Shown one piece after another: positions 5,846 to 7,148 of a stretch of 7,148 bases of DNA. The stretch spans positions 1 to 7,148 of the forward strand of contig JAWLCQ010000219.1 in the NCBI GenBank assembly GCA_041687095.1, given 5' to 3'. Every line of letters begins with the position of its first letter. Position 1 is the first letter of the stretch. The notes beneath the pieces were generated by a model. That model saw only the letters and a list, made by a program, of their open reading frames with translations, was not told where the DNA came from and ran no database searches. The stretch is from JAWLCQ01 sp041687095 (lineage in GTDB: Bacteria > Planctomycetota > Phycisphaerae > SM23-33). Made by a program: the position numbers and the translations under genes.

Positions 5846-5878
5846 CCGCATCCGCCGCCTGGTGGGCGGCGGATGCGG
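5846..5878. other. Perfect 14-bp GC hairpin downstream of dehydrogenase
   Basis: CCGCATCCGCCGCC (5846-5859) pairs exactly with 5865-5878 around the 5-nt loop tggtg. It starts 11 nt beyond the stop of the minus-strand dehydrogenase, a terminator-like location, but no U-tract follows on the minus strand. Its right arm can instead pair with 5701-5713, so two alternative folds compete. Confidence 0.7.
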
Positions 5879-5888
5879 GGAAACGAGG

Positions 5889-6914
5889 TCAACTCAGCTT
5901 GACTAGGGCCTTCATGAGCGTCCGGTTGTGGACGGCGTCGAAGGCCTGGTTGATGTCGGCGAGATCGAAGGGCTTGTCGAGGTCCAGCCACAGCCCCGCG
6001 TCGAGCTTGCCCTGCTGCATGAACTCGACGACGCGGGTGTGGGCCTCGGCCTCGTCGTAGCCGGGGAACGCCCAACTCCAGGGGTTGGGGCCCAGCCGCG
6101 GGTTGATCCCGTACCCGTGGAACTCGTCGATGCCGTACGTCGTGAACACCCCGCCCGGGCGGAGGCAGCCCAGGAGGGGGTCGGCCCCGTGGTTCTTGCC
6201 GACGGCGTCGATGAGGAAGTCGTACCCGCCGGGAGCGCCCGCGCGGAGCTTGCCCACGGGGTCCTCGCCCTTGTAGTCGGCGTAGGCGGTGGTCCCGGCG
6301 CGCTCGAACAGGTCCTTCCGGGCGCCCGAGCCCAGCACGCCCACGGCCGACGCACCCAGGTTCCGCGCGTGGGCCACGAACGCCAGCCCGTTCCCGCCCG
6401 ACCCGATCACCAGCACCTTCGCGCCTTCCTTCACGCCCAGGCGGGTGACGAAGCTCAGCGTCTCACGCCACGTGATGATCATCGTCGCCGCCCGCGGATC
6501 CATGTCCGACGGGATCACCTGGTTGACGGTCGTGCCCTGCCACTCGGTCTGCGGCCGCTCATCGGCGACCATGGCGCGGTGGTCGGTGGCGACGCCCAGT
6601 TCGGCGAACCCGCCCCACTGCGAGTGCACGCTGCCGTCGGCGGCGGCGGGGGCGCCCACGCGGGTGATCACGTCGCCTTCCTTCAGGTAACGGACCTTGG
6701 GCCCGAGCTGGATGACCTGCCCGACGCTCTCATGGCCGAGGATCGTGGGGTACTTCACGCCCCAGGGGAAGCGGTTGTGGATGATGTGCTGGTCCGTGCC
6801 CGTGCAGGTGGCCCCGTAGAGCATGCGGCAGAGCACCTGGTAGTCGCCGATCTGCGGGTCGGGGACCTCGCGGACCGTCAGCACGCCGGGGGATTCGACA
6901 ATGGCAGCCTTCAT
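5889..6914 (-). CDS. Zinc-dependent medium-chain alcohol dehydrogenase
   Basis: This 341-residue member of the MDR superfamily is predicted to interconvert an alcohol or polyol and its carbonyl using a nicotinamide cofactor. Catalytic zinc ligands are C37 (in CTGTD) and H61-E62 (GHE). The Rossmann motif GSGGNG is at 171-176. The end of the second beta strand reads VGVLGSGARK with no acidic residue, which favours NADP(H) over NAD(H) (inference). The four-cysteine structural zinc loop expected near residues 90-110 is absent, replaced by an Ala/Gly-rich segment. Length is usual for the family. The ATG overlaps the stop of the upstream aldo/keto reductase (ATGA), so the two are one transcription unit; only a G-rich stretch stands where a ribosome binding site would be, consistent with coupled translation. 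The substrate cannot be told from sequence alone. Confidence 0.92.
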   Translation of the reverse strand: MKAAIVESPGVLTVREVPDPQIGDYQVLCRMLYGATCTGTDQHIIHNRFPWGVKYPTILGHESVGQVIQLGPKVRYLKEGDVITRVGAPAAADGSVHSQWGGFAELGVATDHRAMVADERPQTEWQGTTVNQVIPSDMDPRAATMIITWRETLSFVTRLGVKEGAKVLVIGSGGNGLAFVAHARNLGASAVGVLGSGARKDLFERAGTTAYADYKGEDPVGKLRAGAPGGYDFLIDAVGKNHGADPLLGCLRPGGVFTTYGIDEFHGYGINPRLGPNPWSWAFPGYDEAEAHTRVVEFMQQGKLDAGLWLDLDKPFDLADINQAFDAVHNRTLMKALVKLS

Positions 6915-7148
6915 CGTCCGGCCCCCCCGATGGGACGGGCGTCGGGCGACCAGAACGGCAGGCCGAACGCTTCCTCGTAGGGGCGGAACGGGACCATGGC
7001 ATGGATCTCGTCGAGGCGCTTCATGACCTCGGCGGGCAGGGGGCCCTTCTCGACGGCGGCGACGTTGGACTCGACCTCCTCCTGCGACCGCGCGCCCATG
7101 AGCGTGCAGGAGATGTCCGGGTTGGAGATCACCCAGCGGATGGCGACC
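6911..7148 (-). CDS. Aldo/keto reductase, C-terminal part (5' end outside window)
   Basis: Only the last 78 residues are in the window; the reading frame continues past 7148. The fragment reads VAIRWVISNPDISCTLMGARSQ..., the C-terminal region of the NADPH-dependent aldo/keto reductase barrel. GARSxEExxxN is the conserved segment that binds the 2'-phosphate of NADPH. The tail contains a short helix and PFRPYEEAFGLPFW. The catalytic Asp-Tyr-Lys-His residues lie in the missing part, so activity cannot be judged. A GTG at 7132 could be mistaken for a start but is an internal valine codon. The gene is upstream of, and overlaps by ATGA, the dehydrogenase, suggesting consecutive or linked redox steps. 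Confidence 0.88.
   Translation of the reverse strand, partial: VAIRWVISNPDISCTLMGARSQEEVESNVAAVEKGPLPAEVMKRLDEIHAMVPFRPYEEAFGLPFWSPDARPIGGAGR

Larger units (their letters stand above)
5700..5881. repeat. 182-bp non-coding block with 14-bp terminal inverted repeats
   Basis: TCCCCGCATCCGCC at 5700-5713 and its exact reverse complement at 5868-5881 bound the block. Inside are consecutive small palindromes: GGGTTC/GAACCC (5749-5763), CCCGCG/CGCGGG (5761-5778), CGTGC/GCACG (5781-5792) and two larger hairpins listed separately. Open frames crossing it on both strands show no protein-like composition, so I regard it as non-coding. No target-site duplication is visible at the ends. It could be a MITE- or REP-like repeat, or a structured RNA 3' of the dehydrogenase gene. 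With the terminator it fills the 293-base gap between hicB and the dehydrogenase. Confidence 0.55.

Noticed and set aside
5495..5851. Short minus-strand frames (up to 159 residues) crossing the terminator and hairpin block
   Set aside because: They run through a perfect terminator stem and inverted repeats and have no protein-like pattern, and none resembles HicA.
5700..5881. An integron attC site or an IS end
   Set aside because: No attC core sites, integrase, transposase or target duplication can be seen; only inverted repeats and hairpins are present.
5928..6980. A 350-residue plus-strand frame opposite the dehydrogenase
   Set aside because: Its composition is a GC-driven shadow; the minus strand carries all MDR motifs.

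Overview
This is a high-GC bacterial chromosomal window of ordinary housekeeping and catabolic genes with short, structured intergenic regions. No tRNA, rRNA, CRISPR, transposase or phage gene is visible. The mix of an S1-type sulfatase, a clostridial-type EtfAB pair, a zinc-dependent dehydrogenase next to an aldo/keto reductase, and degenerate seven-base repeats between genes fits a Planctomycetota/PVC-type bacterium. That assignment is an inference from style, not a marker-gene result.

Layout. Positions 1-124 are intergenic: a short AATCT-rich repeat and a perfect 13-bp hairpin lie beyond the 3' end of a minus-strand sulfatase (125-1567). Positions 1568-1737 hold two oppositely oriented arrays of a seven-base repeat. 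A minus-strand tryptophanyl-tRNA synthetase (1738-2715) follows; its best promoter lies so close that the transcript is predicted to start on the ATG itself. Positions 2716-2850 form the divergent promoter region. The plus-strand unit etfB-etfA-alpha/beta-hydrolase-like-hicB (2851-5595) is tightly packed: two ATGA overlaps, then an 11-nt gap. It ends in a textbook intrinsic terminator with a 19-bp perfect stem (5642-5692). Positions 5700-5881 form a non-coding block bounded by 14-bp perfect inverted repeats and full of small hairpins. A minus-strand pair closes the window: an aldo/keto reductase (3' end only, 6911-7148) overlapping by ATGA a zinc-dependent dehydrogenase (5889-6914).

How the genes relate. 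EtfB and EtfA form a heterodimeric flavoprotein carrying electrons from a dehydrogenase that is not encoded here. The downstream hydrolase-like protein is translationally coupled to etfA, so it may act in the same process, but its substrate is unknown. The HicB-like protein has no HicA partner. The reductase/dehydrogenase pair probably handles a sugar, polyol or other alcohol/carbonyl substrate. The sulfatase would release sulfate from an unidentified ester and seems independent of trpS.

I did not find an obvious new defence or mobile system. The most interesting signals are non-coding: two hairpins about 5.7 kb apart share the loop AAACAGC while their stems differ by a compensated base pair, one of them lies in the inverted-repeat-bounded block, three families of short repeats sit between genes, and trpS has a predicted leaderless promoter.
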